The notes under the pieces: generated by a model
The model's database searches: none
What the model was told of the DNA's origin: nothing
Seen by the model: only the letters and a program-made list of their open reading frames with translations
Position numbers and translations under genes: made by a program
Origin: Micromonosporaceae bacterium
GTDB lineage: Bacteria; Actinomycetota; Actinomycetes; Mycobacteriales; Micromonosporaceae
Direction of reading: 5' to 3'
DNA: 62,953 nucleotides
NCBI GenBank assembly: GCA_009377645.1
Contig: WHTQ01000014.1
Location: 1-62,953, forward strand
Shown: positions 24,447 to 34,259 of the stretch, in pieces
How positions within the stretch are numbered: position 1 is the stretch's first letter
How the letters are laid out: every line of letters begins with the position of its first letter

Positions 24447-27407
24447 ATGCGGGACTATGTGATCACCGGCTGCTGGCAGGCCACGGACGGTCGGGGGAGC
24501 CAGGCAGCCTCGCAGGAGGCGTCGGGATTGGGCTCGCTGTTTGTGGGACGGGCGGAGGAGCTGGCCACCCTGGCGCGGGCGCTGTCCCGGCCCCCGGCGG
24601 TGGTGCTGGTCGAGGGCGAGGCTGGCATCGGCAAGACCCGGCTGCTCGCGGAGCTCCCGGCCCGGCCGGAGCTGGCCGGAGCGCGGTTCCTGGTCGGTGG
24701 CTGCCCGGCGATCCGGGAACCATTCCCGCTGGGTCCGGTGCTGGAGGCGGTGCGGGGGTTGCGGGACCGGCCGCCGCGGTCCCGGTTGTCGCCAGTGACC
24801 GGAGCGTTGCGGCCACTGCTGCCGGAGCTCGCCGGCCTGCTCGCGCCGGCGCCGGAGCCGTTGCCGGACCGGTCGGCGGAGCGGCACCGGGTGTTCCGCG
24901 CGCTGGTGGAGCTGTTCCAGGCCGTGCACCCGGTGACCGTGGTGCTGGAGGACCTGCACTGGGCCGACGGCCAGACTCTCGACTTCCTGCGCTACCTGCT
25001 GGGAAGCCCTCCGCCCACGCTGTCGCTGGTGGTCACGTTCCGGGGCGAGGAGGTGGATCCAGCGGTGCGGTCGCTGACCGGGCGGCTGGCCGAGTCGATG
25101 ACCCGGGCGCAGGTGGTGCTGCGGCCGTTCGACGTGGCGCTGACCGGCGAGCTGGCGGCCGGGATCGTGAACGCCGACCGGGTTTCGGAGGACTTCGCCA
25201 GCTACCTGTGCGAGCGCACCGGCGGGCTGCCGTTCGCGGTCGAGGAGGTGATGGCGCTGCTGCGAGAGCGCGGCGTGGTGGCCCGCCAGGGACAGCAGTG
25301 GGTCCGGCGGGCAATGGACGAGCTGGCGGTGCCGGCCGTGGTCCGGGACCACGTCCTGGGTCGGGCGAGCCTGCTGCCGGCGCGTACCCGGCAGGTGCTC
25401 GACGCCGCCGCGGTGCTCCAGCGGCCGGCACCCGAGCAGCTGCTCGCGGCGCTGTCCGGCCAACCGGCCCCGGTCGCCGCGGCCGGCCTGAGCCGGGCGA
25501 TCGAGTCCGGGCTGCTGGTCGAGCACGGCGCGACCATCGGGTTCCGGCACGTGCTGGCCGCGCAGGCCATCTACGACGGCATCCCCGGGCCCCGCCGCCG
25601 GGCGCTGCACGACCGGGCCGCGGCCGCTCTGAAAGGGCAGGAGCCGATGCCGCTGGGCCAGATCGCGCACCACCTCCGGCAGGCTGGCCGGCTCGACGAC
25701 TGGGCGGTGGTGGCCGAGGCGGCGGCCGACCAGGCGGTCGAGCTCGGCCACGATGGCGAGGCGGCCAGGCTGCTCGAGGAGGCGCTCCGGCAGGTCTCGC
25801 CGGGCGCCGGCTCGGCCGGCCGGATCGCCGTGAAGCTGGGACGCGCCGCGATCGAGCTGCTGCGCATTCCGGACGTGCACGACCTGCTGTCCAAGGTGCT
25901 GGAGCACGAGCAGCCCCGGGCGGTGCGCGGGGAGCTGCGGTTCCTGCTGGGGTTGCTCTACGACCAGACCAGCGGCGACTCGCTGCGGCCCCGGCAGCTG
26001 TTCCAGGCGGCGGTGGACGATCTCGACGACCGTCCCGACCTGCAGGCGTGGGCGATGGTCGGGCTGGGCATCCGGGGCGCGCCGCCGGCGGCCCCCGGGC
26101 CGGGCGGGGGCTGGCTCGACCGGGCGCTCGAGATCCTTCCGCGGGTGGACGACCCGGTCTTCGAGGTGTTCCTGCTCGGCAAGGTGACATCGGTGCTGGC
26201 GGCCTCTGGGGACCGCCGGTGGCGGGAGCTGGCCGCCCGGATCGAGCAGCGGGCGGGCGGCGCGGTGCGGCAGCGCCGGCTGGTGAACGCCTTCCACTCG
26301 GTCGGGCAGACGGTCTGCTACGCCGGGCATCACCGGACCGCCGAGCGGCTGCTGGCGGTGGCCCGGACCGGGGCGCTGGCCTGCGAGGACGAGCGGCAGG
26401 AGACCCTCGTACGGTCGGCGCAGGCGGTGCTGGACTACTGCCGCGGCAGCTGGGAGGGGCTGGCCGCCGCGACCGCCGGTCTGGTCGACCAGCTGGCCGA
26501 CCAGCCGCGTTCCCGGTCCATGGTCGAGGTGGTGGCCGGCTGCCTCGCGCTCGCGTACGGAGACCAGGACGGGGCCGCCTGCCGGCTCGGCGCGACCGTG
26601 GCCCAGGTCGATGGGCAGGACGGAACCGACGTGCTCCCGATGGCGGTGGGAGCGCTGGTCCGGCTCGCCGTCGCCCGGGGCGACACCGCGGCCGCGGCGG
26701 CGACCGTGGACCGGTACGTCGCCGGCCTGGAGGGTCCGGAGCTGTGGCCGGCGACCTGCCGGGCGCTGCCATGGGTGGTCGAGGCGTTGCTGGCCGCGGG
26801 CCGGCGCCCGGACGCCCGCCGCCTGTGGAGCCGCTGCTCGGACGGGCTGAGCGGGCTGGACGCACCGCTGGCGCCGGCGGCGCTCCGGCACGCCCAAGGG
26901 TTCCTGGCGCAGGCGGACGGCGAGCCGTCGGCGGCGGCGCACCACTTCGGTGCGGCCGCCCGGCGGTACCGATCGCTCCGCTGCCCGTACGAGGCGGCGC
27001 AGGCCCACGAGCAGGCCGCCTGCGCCCTGGCGGCGGCCGGCGAGCGGGAGCGCGAGCGGGTGGCCGAGCCGCTGCGGGCGGCGCTCGCGACCTTCCAGCG
27101 GCTGGGTGCGGCCTGGGACCTCGGGCGGGCCGCCCGGACCGCCCGCCGGTACGGGGTTCCGGCGCCGACCCGCTACCGGCGGGGACGCCGCGGCTACGGA
27201 CCCGAGCTGTCGCCCCGGGAGCGGGAGGTGGCCGAGCGGGCCGCCCGTGGGAGCACCAACAAGGAAATCGCCGACGAACTGTTCATCTCCACCAACACGG
27301 TGAAGAAACAGCTCGCGTCCGCGATGCGCAAGCTCGACGTCGGCTCCCGCGCCGCGGTTGCGTACCGGCTCGCCGCCGGTCACCAGGACGACTCGCACAC
27401 GAATTAG
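24447..27407 (+). CDS. Large AAA/LuxR-family transcriptional regulator (LAL type), paralogue 1
   Basis: A 986-residue protein. Residues about 30-200 hold an AAA-type ATPase: LFVGRAEELATLARAL, Walker A EGEAGIGKTRLL and Walker B VVLEDLHWAD. A long helical, TPR-like middle region follows. The last 65 residues are a LuxR/NarL HTH (LSPREREVAERAARGSTNKEIADELFISTNTVKKQLASAMRKLDV). LAL proteins act as ATP-dependent activators, often of degradative or specialised metabolism. The start is uncertain: GTG 24435, ATG 24447 or GTG 24459 are all possible. A close paralogue is at 55104-58049; both lie directly upstream of a subtilisin-family gene on the same strand. Confidence 0.88.
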   Translation: MRDYVITGCWQATDGRGSQAASQEASGLGSLFVGRAEELATLARALSRPPAVVLVEGEAGIGKTRLLAELPARPELAGARFLVGGCPAIREPFPLGPVLEAVRGLRDRPPRSRLSPVTGALRPLLPELAGLLAPAPEPLPDRSAERHRVFRALVELFQAVHPVTVVLEDLHWADGQTLDFLRYLLGSPPPTLSLVVTFRGEEVDPAVRSLTGRLAESMTRAQVVLRPFDVALTGELAAGIVNADRVSEDFASYLCERTGGLPFAVEEVMALLRERGVVARQGQQWVRRAMDELAVPAVVRDHVLGRASLLPARTRQVLDAAAVLQRPAPEQLLAALSGQPAPVAAAGLSRAIESGLLVEHGATIGFRHVLAAQAIYDGIPGPRRRALHDRAAAALKGQEPMPLGQIAHHLRQAGRLDDWAVVAEAAADQAVELGHDGEAARLLEEALRQVSPGAGSAGRIAVKLGRAAIELLRIPDVHDLLSKVLEHEQPRAVRGELRFLLGLLYDQTSGDSLRPRQLFQAAVDDLDDRPDLQAWAMVGLGIRGAPPAAPGPGGGWLDRALEILPRVDDPVFEVFLLGKVTSVLAASGDRRWRELAARIEQRAGGAVRQRRLVNAFHSVGQTVCYAGHHRTAERLLAVARTGALACEDERQETLVRSAQAVLDYCRGSWEGLAAATAGLVDQLADQPRSRSMVEVVAGCLALAYGDQDGAACRLGATVAQVDGQDGTDVLPMAVGALVRLAVARGDTAAAAATVDRYVAGLEGPELWPATCRALPWVVEALLAAGRRPDARRLWSRCSDGLSGLDAPLAPAALRHAQGFLAQADGEPSAAAHHFGAAARRYRSLRCPYEAAQAHEQAACALAAAGERERERVAEPLRAALATFQRLGAAWDLGRAARTARRYGVPAPTRYRRGRRGYGPELSPREREVAERAARGSTNKEIADELFISTNTVKKQLASAMRKLDVGSRAAVAYRLAAGHQDDSHTN

Positions 27408-27675
27408 TGGCCCGATCGGGCCATGGTGACCGCCGCGCCGGGGCCGCAGGCTGTCAGGATGACCGACCCCGACCGGGTCGACGAGGACGGTGCGGCACCG
27501 GCCGCGCCGGACCGGCCGGCTGACCGGGCTCCGGAACCGGACGCGTCCGGTCCGGAAGAGCGGCCGGAGCCAGGCCGGTCGGACGGCCACCGCGGGCCGG
27601 GCACGGACGGGTGGCTCCCGCTGTGACCGAGATGTCCGATCGGCGGCGGGCGGCAGGCAGCGGAAGGAGAACACC
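27408..27675. other. 268-bp spacer between LuxR regulator and protease
   Basis: Contains a 14-base perfect palindrome CCGGACGCGTCCGG at 27537-27550 inside a longer imperfect inverted repeat (about 27529-27557), which could be a terminator or operator. A 67-codon open frame at 27423-27626 has no domain and I do not call it. The strong site GGAAGGAG at 27661-27669 serves the protease. Confidence 0.5.
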
Positions 27676-30600
27676 GTGAAGCAGGCGCGGCGGCATGGGT
27701 GGTGGCCTCGGGTACGGCCGGCGGCGGCCGGGCTGGCGTCGTTGACGCTGGTGGTCGGACTCGCGCTGATGCCCGCCCCGGCCTCGGCCGCCAACCCCGG
27801 CGACGATGCGTCCGGTCCGGCAGCGGTGGAACCGCAGGTGTGGGACACCCTGGCCGCGGACGGGACGGCCACCTTCTGGGTCTACCTGCAGGACGCGCCC
27901 GACCTGGCGACCGCGGCCGGGATCCCCGACCGGGGCGCGCAGGGCCGGTTCGTGGTGGACACGCTGCGGGCCACCGCCGAGCGCAGCCAGGCCGGCGTGG
28001 TCGACCTGCTGGCGGCCGAGGGCGCCGACTACCAGGCGTTCTGGATCGCCAACACGGTCCGGGTGACCGGGGACGAGGAGCTGCTGCGACGGGTCGCGGA
28101 GCTGCCCGAGGTGGCGCAGGTGACGGCGGACCGGGTGTACGAGGTGCCGGAGCCGGCTCCGGCCGACGAGCAACCACGGGTCGGCAGCGTCGAGTGGGGA
28201 GTCGACCGGATCAACGCCCCGCAGGTGTGGGACGAGTTCGGCGCCACCGGCGACGGGATCGTGGTCGGAGTGATCGACACCGGTGCCCAGTTCGACCATC
28301 CGGCACTGGTCGGGCAGTACCGAGGCAACACCGGTGACGGCACGTTCGACCACAACTACAACTGGTACGACCCGTCCAGCGTCTGCGGCAGCCCGTCCCT
28401 GGAACCCTGCGACAACATCGGCCACGGCAGCCACGTGACCGGCACGATCGCCGGCGACGACGGCGGCGACAACCAGATCGGGGTGGCGCCGGGGGCGCGC
28501 TGGATCGCGGTCAAGGGCTGTGAGGACAGCAGCGGGTGCACGCAGGCGGCGCTGCTGGCCAGCGGGCAGTTCATGCTCGCCCCGACCGACCTGCAGGGCC
28601 GCAACCCGCGGCCGGAGCTGCGTCCGCACATCGTCAACAACTCGTGGGGCAGCAACCGGTTCACCGACCCGTGGTACCAGGCCACGGTGCGGGCGTGGCT
28701 GGCGGCCGGGATCTTCCCGCAGTTCTCAGCCGGCAACTCCGGTCCCGGCTGCGACACCGCCGGCAACCCCGGCAACCTGCCGGAGAGCTACGCGGCCGGC
28801 GCGTTCGACATCGACGGCGCCATCTACGCGCAGTCCAGCCGGGGTTCCTCGGCCTGGGACGGCTCGGTCAAGCCGAACCTCACCGCCCCTGGGGTGGCGG
28901 TGCGATCGGCGATCCCGGGCGACGGCTACGGCACGGCCACCGGCACGTCGATGGCCTCCCCGCACGTGGCCGGGGCGGTGGCGCTGCTGTGGTCGGCGGC
29001 GCCCGCGCTGGTCCGGGAGATCGACGCCACCCGCGAGCTGCTGGACCAGTCGGCGATCGACACCGAGGACCTGACCTGCGGCGGGACCGCCGAGAACAAC
29101 AACGTCTGGGGCCAGGGGCGGCTGGACGCGTTCGCCGCGGTCGACGGCGCCGCCCGCGGACCGGCCGGGACGCTGGCCGGCACCATCACCGACGCGGGCT
29201 CCGGGGCGCCGGTCGCTGGCGCCACCATCACCATCACCGGCGCCACCGACCGGGAGCGGGTCACCGGCCCGGACGGCGGCTACTCGGTCACGCTGCCGGC
29301 CGGCGAGTTCACCGTCACCGCCTCGGCGTTCGGCTACCAGGACCGGTCCGGCCAGTTCACTGTGGTCGAGGACCAGCTCACCGACGGGAGCCTGCCACTG
29401 GCCAAGGTGGACCATGTCACGGTCAGTGGCCGGGTCACCGACGGCTCCGGCCAGGGCTGGCCGCTGTACGCCGAGCTGGCGGTGACCGGCACGCCGGTGC
29501 GCACCTACACCGACCCGGCGACCGGCCAGTACACGCTGTCGGTGCCGGCCGGGGAGAGCTACTCGCTGGCGGTGACGCCGCAGTACCCCGGCTACGCCAG
29601 CAGCACCGCGACGGTTGCCGCCACCGCCGACCAGACCCTGGACCTAACCCTGGTGACGACCCGGTGCGAGGCGACGCCCGGCTACCGGTCCCCGGTCACG
29701 GTCGGCGTGCTGGGCGACCGGGGTGGCCAGTTCGCCGACGTGTTGGGCCAGGAGGGGATCGGCCACGGTGTCTTCGACTGGGGCGACGACCCGGCCGGCT
29801 TCGACGTGATCGTCGTCAACACCCCCCGCGACCCCGGGGCGGAGGCGTTCGGGCAGTTCCTGGCCGACACCGACGCGGCCGACACCGGGGTGGTGTTCCT
29901 AGACAACTGGGCCTCGATCGAGGGCAGCTTGGGGGGCAGCCAGGGGATCCGGCTGCTGTGGCAGCACACCGGCATCCCAAGCGAGCGCACCAAGGGAACG
30001 GCCGGCGGAGCGACCGAGCTGTTCTACCAGGTGCGCGAGGAGCACCCGATCCTGGCCGGGTTCGCGCCCGGCGAGCAGATCATCACGGACACGACGGAGG
30101 GCTTCAAGGGGTACGCCTTCTTCAACGGGTACGCGGGCCAGGGCCGGACGGTGATCGCCGACGCCGGCCAGACCGACACCGGCACCGCCGGGCCGGGCAT
30201 CGCCGTACAGCAGCGGGACCGCAACCGGCACGCGCTGCTGTCCATGCACGCCGCCACCCTGGTGTTCACCCCGGTCGGCGACCAGCCGCAGGTCTGGCGG
30301 CCGAGCGACTGGACCGATGCCGCCCGGCGGCTGTTCCGCAACGCGGTGGAGTGGGTCAGCCCGACCAGCTTCGAGTGCGTCCCGACCGACGGTGGCCTGG
30401 TGCTCGGCCAGGTGACCGACCGCAACACCGGCCAGCCGGTCACCGGCGCCACGGTCACCAGTGTGGACAGTCCGGAGGTGACTGTGACCTCGTCCGCCAC
30501 GCCGGCGGACCCACGGCTGGGGGACGGGTTCTTCTGGCTGTTCTCGCCGGAGGTCGGCGACGTCGAGCTGACCGCCGCGGCGCGCCGGTATGCCGGGGCC

Positions 30601-32454
30601 ACCGCGACCGTGGAGGTGAGCTCCGGGGCCGCCAACCCGGCCGACCTGGCGCTGGCCGCGGGGCGGCTGGAGCTGGACCACGCTGCGCTCACCGCCACCG
30701 TGCGGCCCGGGCAGCCGGCCCAGCGCACGTTCACGGTCACCAACACCGGCACCGCCCCGGCCGAGGTGGAGCTGTACGAGCGGCGCGGGCACCGGCCGCC
30801 CGGCGGCGCCGCCGCCCGGCAGGCGTTCGCCATGGCCGGGGCGGTGCAGGAGGTCGAGGCGGACCTGTCGCCGGCCGCGGCGAGGCTGCTGGAGGCGGCG
30901 CCGGAGCAAGCGCCGGCACCGGCGGCGGGCGACCGGCCGGCGGCGGCTCCCTGGACTGACCTGCCGGACTATCCGGTGACCATCATGGACAACGCGATGG
31001 CCGTGGTCGACGGCACGCTCTACTCGTTCGGCGGGTTCACCCCGGGCCCGTTCGGCGGCACCACCCAGGACCGCGGGTTCGCCCTGGACCCGGAGACCGG
31101 CCGGTGGCGGGAGATCGCCCGGATGCCGGAACCTCGGGACAAGCCGGAGGCGGTCGAGATCGACGGCCGGATCTACGTGGTCGGCGGCTGGGACGCCGAC
31201 TCGAACGCCACCGCCAGCACGTTCATCTACGACCCGGCCCAGAACACCTGGTCGCAGGGGGCGGACATGCCGGCCGGGCGGGCCGCCCCCGGAGCCGCTG
31301 CCGTAGACGGCGCGCTGTACGTGGTGGGCGGCTGCACCACCGGCGGGTGTGAGGTCTCGGGCACGGTGTGGCGCTACCAGCCGAGCCGGGACGAGTGGGA
31401 AGTGCTGCCCGACTACCCGCACAGCATCGCGTGGCTCGGCTGCGGCGGGCTGGCCGGCCAGGTGTTCTGCACCGGCGGCACCATCGGCGGCGCGCCCACC
31501 GCCGCCACCTACGCCTACCACCCGGAGCAGCGGGAGTGGACCGCCCGGGCCGACGCGCCGTACCCGAGCTGGGGGATGGCCTACGCCGCCGCCGACGGCC
31601 GGCTGGTGGTCTCCGGCGGGGCGACCGAGGCGTCCGGCTCCGGCTCGGTCACCAACCGGGGTGCGTACTACCACCCGGGCAACGACACCTGGACCGAGAT
31701 CGAGCCGGCCAGCCGCCCGGTGTTCCGGGCCGGCAGCGCCTGCGGCTTCGCCAAGGTCGGCGGTGCGACCGGGAGCCTGCAGCGGGTGGCCACCGGCGAG
31801 GTGCACCCGGACTTCGCCGAGTGCGACGTGGCAGACCTGCCGTGGCTGGCGGCCGACCCGCCGGCCGCCACCCTGGCTCCCGGGCAGAGCCTGACCGTGA
31901 TCGTGACGCTGGACCCGGACCAGGCACCGCCGGGCGTCCACGCCGGCGGGGTCGGGGTGCGCCAGCAGACGCCGTACCCGCTGCACCCGGTCGACGTGAC
32001 GGTGACGGTGCGGGAGCCGGTGTCGTGCGACCGGGAGGTGACCGGCACCCATCGCGGGCCGCTGGTGGTGACCGCCGGGGTCACCTGCGTGGCCGACGGT
32101 GCGACCGTGGTCGGTCCGGTGGTGGTGCGGGCCGGAGCCGGGCTGATGGTCGGCGACGCGACCCTGACCGGCCCGGTGGCGGCCACCGGCGCGGACCTGG
32201 TGGAGCTGGTCGGCGCCGAGGTCGCCGGCTCGATGACGGTCCGCGGCAGCACCGGCAGCGTGACGCTGCAGGACAACCGGCTGACCGGGACGGTCAGGTT
32301 GGTCGACAACGCCACCGGTGATATCCCGGTCATCGTGTCCGGCAACGCGATCACCGGCGACCTGTCCTGTACCGGCAACCAACCGGCACCGGTCAACGAG
32401 GGGGTGCCGAACCCGGTGACCGGCCGGGCGTCCGACCAGTGCGCCGGGTTGTAA
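27676..32454 (+). CDS. Giant secreted subtilisin-family protease with kelch repeats
   Basis: A 1592-residue exported S8 protease, starting at GTG 27676 with GGAAGGAG before it. Residues 1-39 are a signal peptide ending APASA. A propeptide-like region to about 165 precedes the catalytic domain: Asp201 (GVIDTG), His250 (IGHGSHVTG), oxyanion Asn354 (SAGNSG) and Ser425 (GTSMASPH). Three carboxypeptidase-regulatory-like beta modules follow (AGTLAGTITDAGSGAPVAGA, SGRVTDGSGQGWP, LGQVTDRNTGQPVTGA) with an alpha/beta domain between the second and third. Residues about 1092-1370 form five kelch blades (VDGTLYSFGG, IDGRIYVVGG, VDGALYVVGG and two weaker). The C-terminus has a further beta-rich region with Cys pairs. 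No cell-wall sorting motif is seen. Likely an extracellular hydrolase. Confidence 0.9.
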   Translation: MKQARRHGWWPRVRPAAAGLASLTLVVGLALMPAPASAANPGDDASGPAAVEPQVWDTLAADGTATFWVYLQDAPDLATAAGIPDRGAQGRFVVDTLRATAERSQAGVVDLLAAEGADYQAFWIANTVRVTGDEELLRRVAELPEVAQVTADRVYEVPEPAPADEQPRVGSVEWGVDRINAPQVWDEFGATGDGIVVGVIDTGAQFDHPALVGQYRGNTGDGTFDHNYNWYDPSSVCGSPSLEPCDNIGHGSHVTGTIAGDDGGDNQIGVAPGARWIAVKGCEDSSGCTQAALLASGQFMLAPTDLQGRNPRPELRPHIVNNSWGSNRFTDPWYQATVRAWLAAGIFPQFSAGNSGPGCDTAGNPGNLPESYAAGAFDIDGAIYAQSSRGSSAWDGSVKPNLTAPGVAVRSAIPGDGYGTATGTSMASPHVAGAVALLWSAAPALVREIDATRELLDQSAIDTEDLTCGGTAENNNVWGQGRLDAFAAVDGAARGPAGTLAGTITDAGSGAPVAGATITITGATDRERVTGPDGGYSVTLPAGEFTVTASAFGYQDRSGQFTVVEDQLTDGSLPLAKVDHVTVSGRVTDGSGQGWPLYAELAVTGTPVRTYTDPATGQYTLSVPAGESYSLAVTPQYPGYASSTATVAATADQTLDLTLVTTRCEATPGYRSPVTVGVLGDRGGQFADVLGQEGIGHGVFDWGDDPAGFDVIVVNTPRDPGAEAFGQFLADTDAADTGVVFLDNWASIEGSLGGSQGIRLLWQHTGIPSERTKGTAGGATELFYQVREEHPILAGFAPGEQIITDTTEGFKGYAFFNGYAGQGRTVIADAGQTDTGTAGPGIAVQQRDRNRHALLSMHAATLVFTPVGDQPQVWRPSDWTDAARRLFRNAVEWVSPTSFECVPTDGGLVLGQVTDRNTGQPVTGATVTSVDSPEVTVTSSATPADPRLGDGFFWLFSPEVGDVELTAAARRYAGATATVEVSSGAANPADLALAAGRLELDHAALTATVRPGQPAQRTFTVTNTGTAPAEVELYERRGHRPPGGAAARQAFAMAGAVQEVEADLSPAAARLLEAAPEQAPAPAAGDRPAAAPWTDLPDYPVTIMDNAMAVVDGTLYSFGGFTPGPFGGTTQDRGFALDPETGRWREIARMPEPRDKPEAVEIDGRIYVVGGWDADSNATASTFIYDPAQNTWSQGADMPAGRAAPGAAAVDGALYVVGGCTTGGCEVSGTVWRYQPSRDEWEVLPDYPHSIAWLGCGGLAGQVFCTGGTIGGAPTAATYAYHPEQREWTARADAPYPSWGMAYAAADGRLVVSGGATEASGSGSVTNRGAYYHPGNDTWTEIEPASRPVFRAGSACGFAKVGGATGSLQRVATGEVHPDFAECDVADLPWLAADPPAATLAPGQSLTVIVTLDPDQAPPGVHAGGVGVRQQTPYPLHPVDVTVTVREPVSCDREVTGTHRGPLVVTAGVTCVADGATVVGPVVVRAGAGLMVGDATLTGPVAATGADLVELVGAEVAGSMTVRGSTGSVTLQDNRLTGTVRLVDNATGDIPVIVSGNAITGDLSCTGNQPAPVNEGVPNPVTGRASDQCAGL

Positions 32455-32461
32455 CAGGTGG

Positions 32462-33346
32462 TCAGCTGGTGATGTCGCGGCCGGCGAACCGGGCCCAGGC
32501 GGCGGTCCAGAACACCACCGCGTACGCGCCGGCGGAGAGCAGCCCCAGCCGCAGGTCGGGGAGGAAGACCGGCTCCCGGAGCAGGTCGCCGAACGACATC
32601 CACCAGTGGGTCAGCAGGTACGGGTGCAGCCAGGACAGCTGCGGGATCGAGTCCAGTACGAAGCTGGTCACGGTCAGGATCACCACCGCGATGGTGGCCC
32701 CGATCGGCTGCTCGGTCAGCGTGGACACGAACAGCCCCAGCGCACCCAGCGCACAGAGCCCGATCGCGAGGTACCCGCAGACCGCGAGCAGCCGCAGCAG
32801 CCCGTCCCCGAACCCCACCTGCACCCCGGAGAGCAGGGTCACCGGGCCGCCCCCGAACAGCGCCAGCCCGGCCAGCAGCCCGACGCCGGCCACCAGCAGG
32901 GTCGCGGTGACCGCGAACGTCACGATCGCGGCGAACTTCACCAGCAGCGCCCGGGTCCGGTGCACCGGCACCGTGAGCAGGTAGCGCAGCGTACCGGCGT
33001 TCGCCTCGCCGGCGATCGAGTCGCCGGCGATGGTGGCCACCGCGAGCGGGAGGAACAGCGGCAGCGACACGGTCAGCGCGGCCAGCGCCACGAAGAACCC
33101 GTTGCCGGTGATCGAGGAGAAGAAGTCCGGCCCCTCGCCGGTGCCCGGCTCCGGGTTCGCGATCCGGACCGCCACCGCGATCACCAGCGGGACTGCCGCG
33201 AGCACGCCGAGCCCGGCCTGGTTGCGGCGCCGGCCGAAGATCAGCCGCAGCTCGGAACGCAGGAACCGGGTGCTCGGCGCCCGCGCCGGGCGGGGTGGCC
33301 GGGCGGCCACCGCGAGGTCAGCCGCTGACACCTCAGCCGCTGACAT
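32462..33346 (-). CDS. ABC-2-type transporter permease
   Basis: A 294-residue membrane protein with six or so helices. The N-terminal cytoplasmic part (RFLRSELRLIFGRRRNQAGL) and the block SIAGEANAGTLRYLLTVPVHRTRALLVKF are typical of ABC-2 permeases of export or self-protection systems. It overlaps the ATPase gene by 14 bases and ends 7 bases from the convergent giant protease gene, with no obvious terminator between them. Confidence 0.88.
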   Translation of the reverse strand: MSAAEVSAADLAVAARPPRPARAPSTRFLRSELRLIFGRRRNQAGLGVLAAVPLVIAVAVRIANPEPGTGEGPDFFSSITGNGFFVALAALTVSLPLFLPLAVATIAGDSIAGEANAGTLRYLLTVPVHRTRALLVKFAAIVTFAVTATLLVAGVGLLAGLALFGGGPVTLLSGVQVGFGDGLLRLLAVCGYLAIGLCALGALGLFVSTLTEQPIGATIAVVILTVTSFVLDSIPQLSWLHPYLLTHWWMSFGDLLREPVFLPDLRLGLLSAGAYAVVFWTAAWARFAGRDITS

Positions 33347-34259
33347 CGAAGCCCTCCCCGGTCAGCGAGACGAACACGTCCTCCAGGTCCGGTGCCGCCA
33401 CCGCGAATCCGCGTACCGGCACCCCGTCGTGCACCAGGGTGGCGACCACCTTCTCCGGGGCGAGGCCGTCCAGCCCGCCGGTCGCCGCCTCCGCCTGCAC
33501 CGCCACCCCGGACAGGCCCAGCTCGCGCAGCACCCGGGCGGCCTCGGTCGGGCGGTCGGTCTCCACCCGCACCTGTGGCGCCGCCGAGGCGCGCAGCTGG
33601 GCCAGCGACGACTGCGCCACCAGCCGGCCCCGGTGCATCACACCGACGTGGCTGCAGATCTGCTCCACCTCCGAGAGCAGGTGGGTGGAGAGCAGCACGG
33701 TGGTCCCCTCCCGGGCGAGCGCGGCGATCAGCGCCCGCACCTCCCGGGTCCCCTGCGGGTCCAGGCCGTTGGTCGGCTCGTCCAGGATCAGCAGCTCTCG
33801 CGGGGACAGCGTCGCCGCGGCCAGCGCCAGCCGCTGCCGCATCCCGAGCGAGTACGCGCGGTAGTGCTTGCCGGCCGCGGCGGACAGCCCGACCCGGGCC
33901 AGTGCCGCGTCCACCCGGCGCCGGGTGCCGGCCGGGTCGGCGTACCGGTCCACCGCGTCCAGCCGGCGCAGGTTGTCCCGACCGGACAGGTACGGGTGGA
34001 AGCCGGGGCCCTCGACCAGCGTGCCGACCCGGGGCAGCACCGCGCCGGCGCCGCCCGGCATCGGGGCGCCGAGCAGCGCGTGCCGGCCGGCGGTGGGCCG
34101 GACCAGCCCGAGCAGCAGCCGGATCGTGGTGGTCTTGCCGGAGCCGTTCGGGCCGAGAAAGCCGTAGACCGTGCCCTGCGGGACCGCCAGGTCGACGGCG
34201 TCGACCGCGACCTGCCGGCCGAACCGCTTGGTCAGCCCGTGACTCTCGACCGCGTTCAC
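33333..34259 (-). CDS. ABC transporter ATP-binding protein
   Basis: A 308-residue ATPase of the ABC-2/DrrA-type family. Walker A GPNGSGKTTT, signature YSLGMRQRLALA, Walker B LLILDEPTNGLD and switch LSTHL are all present, and the C-terminal 80 residues form the extension usual in this family. Start GTG 34259 overlaps the stop of the LolA-like gene by 4 bases. Substrate unknown. Confidence 0.92.
   Translation of the reverse strand: MNAVESHGLTKRFGRQVAVDAVDLAVPQGTVYGFLGPNGSGKTTTIRLLLGLVRPTAGRHALLGAPMPGGAGAVLPRVGTLVEGPGFHPYLSGRDNLRRLDAVDRYADPAGTRRRVDAALARVGLSAAAGKHYRAYSLGMRQRLALAAATLSPRELLILDEPTNGLDPQGTREVRALIAALAREGTTVLLSTHLLSEVEQICSHVGVMHRGRLVAQSSLAQLRASAAPQVRVETDRPTEAARVLRELGLSGVAVQAEAATGGLDGLAPEKVVATLVHDGVPVRGFAVAAPDLEDVFVSLTGEGFDVSG

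Noticed and set aside
27423-27626. A 67-codon open frame between regulator and protease
   Set aside because: Asp/Pro/Arg-rich low complexity with no ribosome binding site; probably non-coding.
24066-27872. A minus-strand frame of over 1200 codons opposite the LuxR regulator
   Set aside because: It has the amino acid composition of an antisense frame. Only its last 30 or so codons (the VapC tail) carry family sequence.
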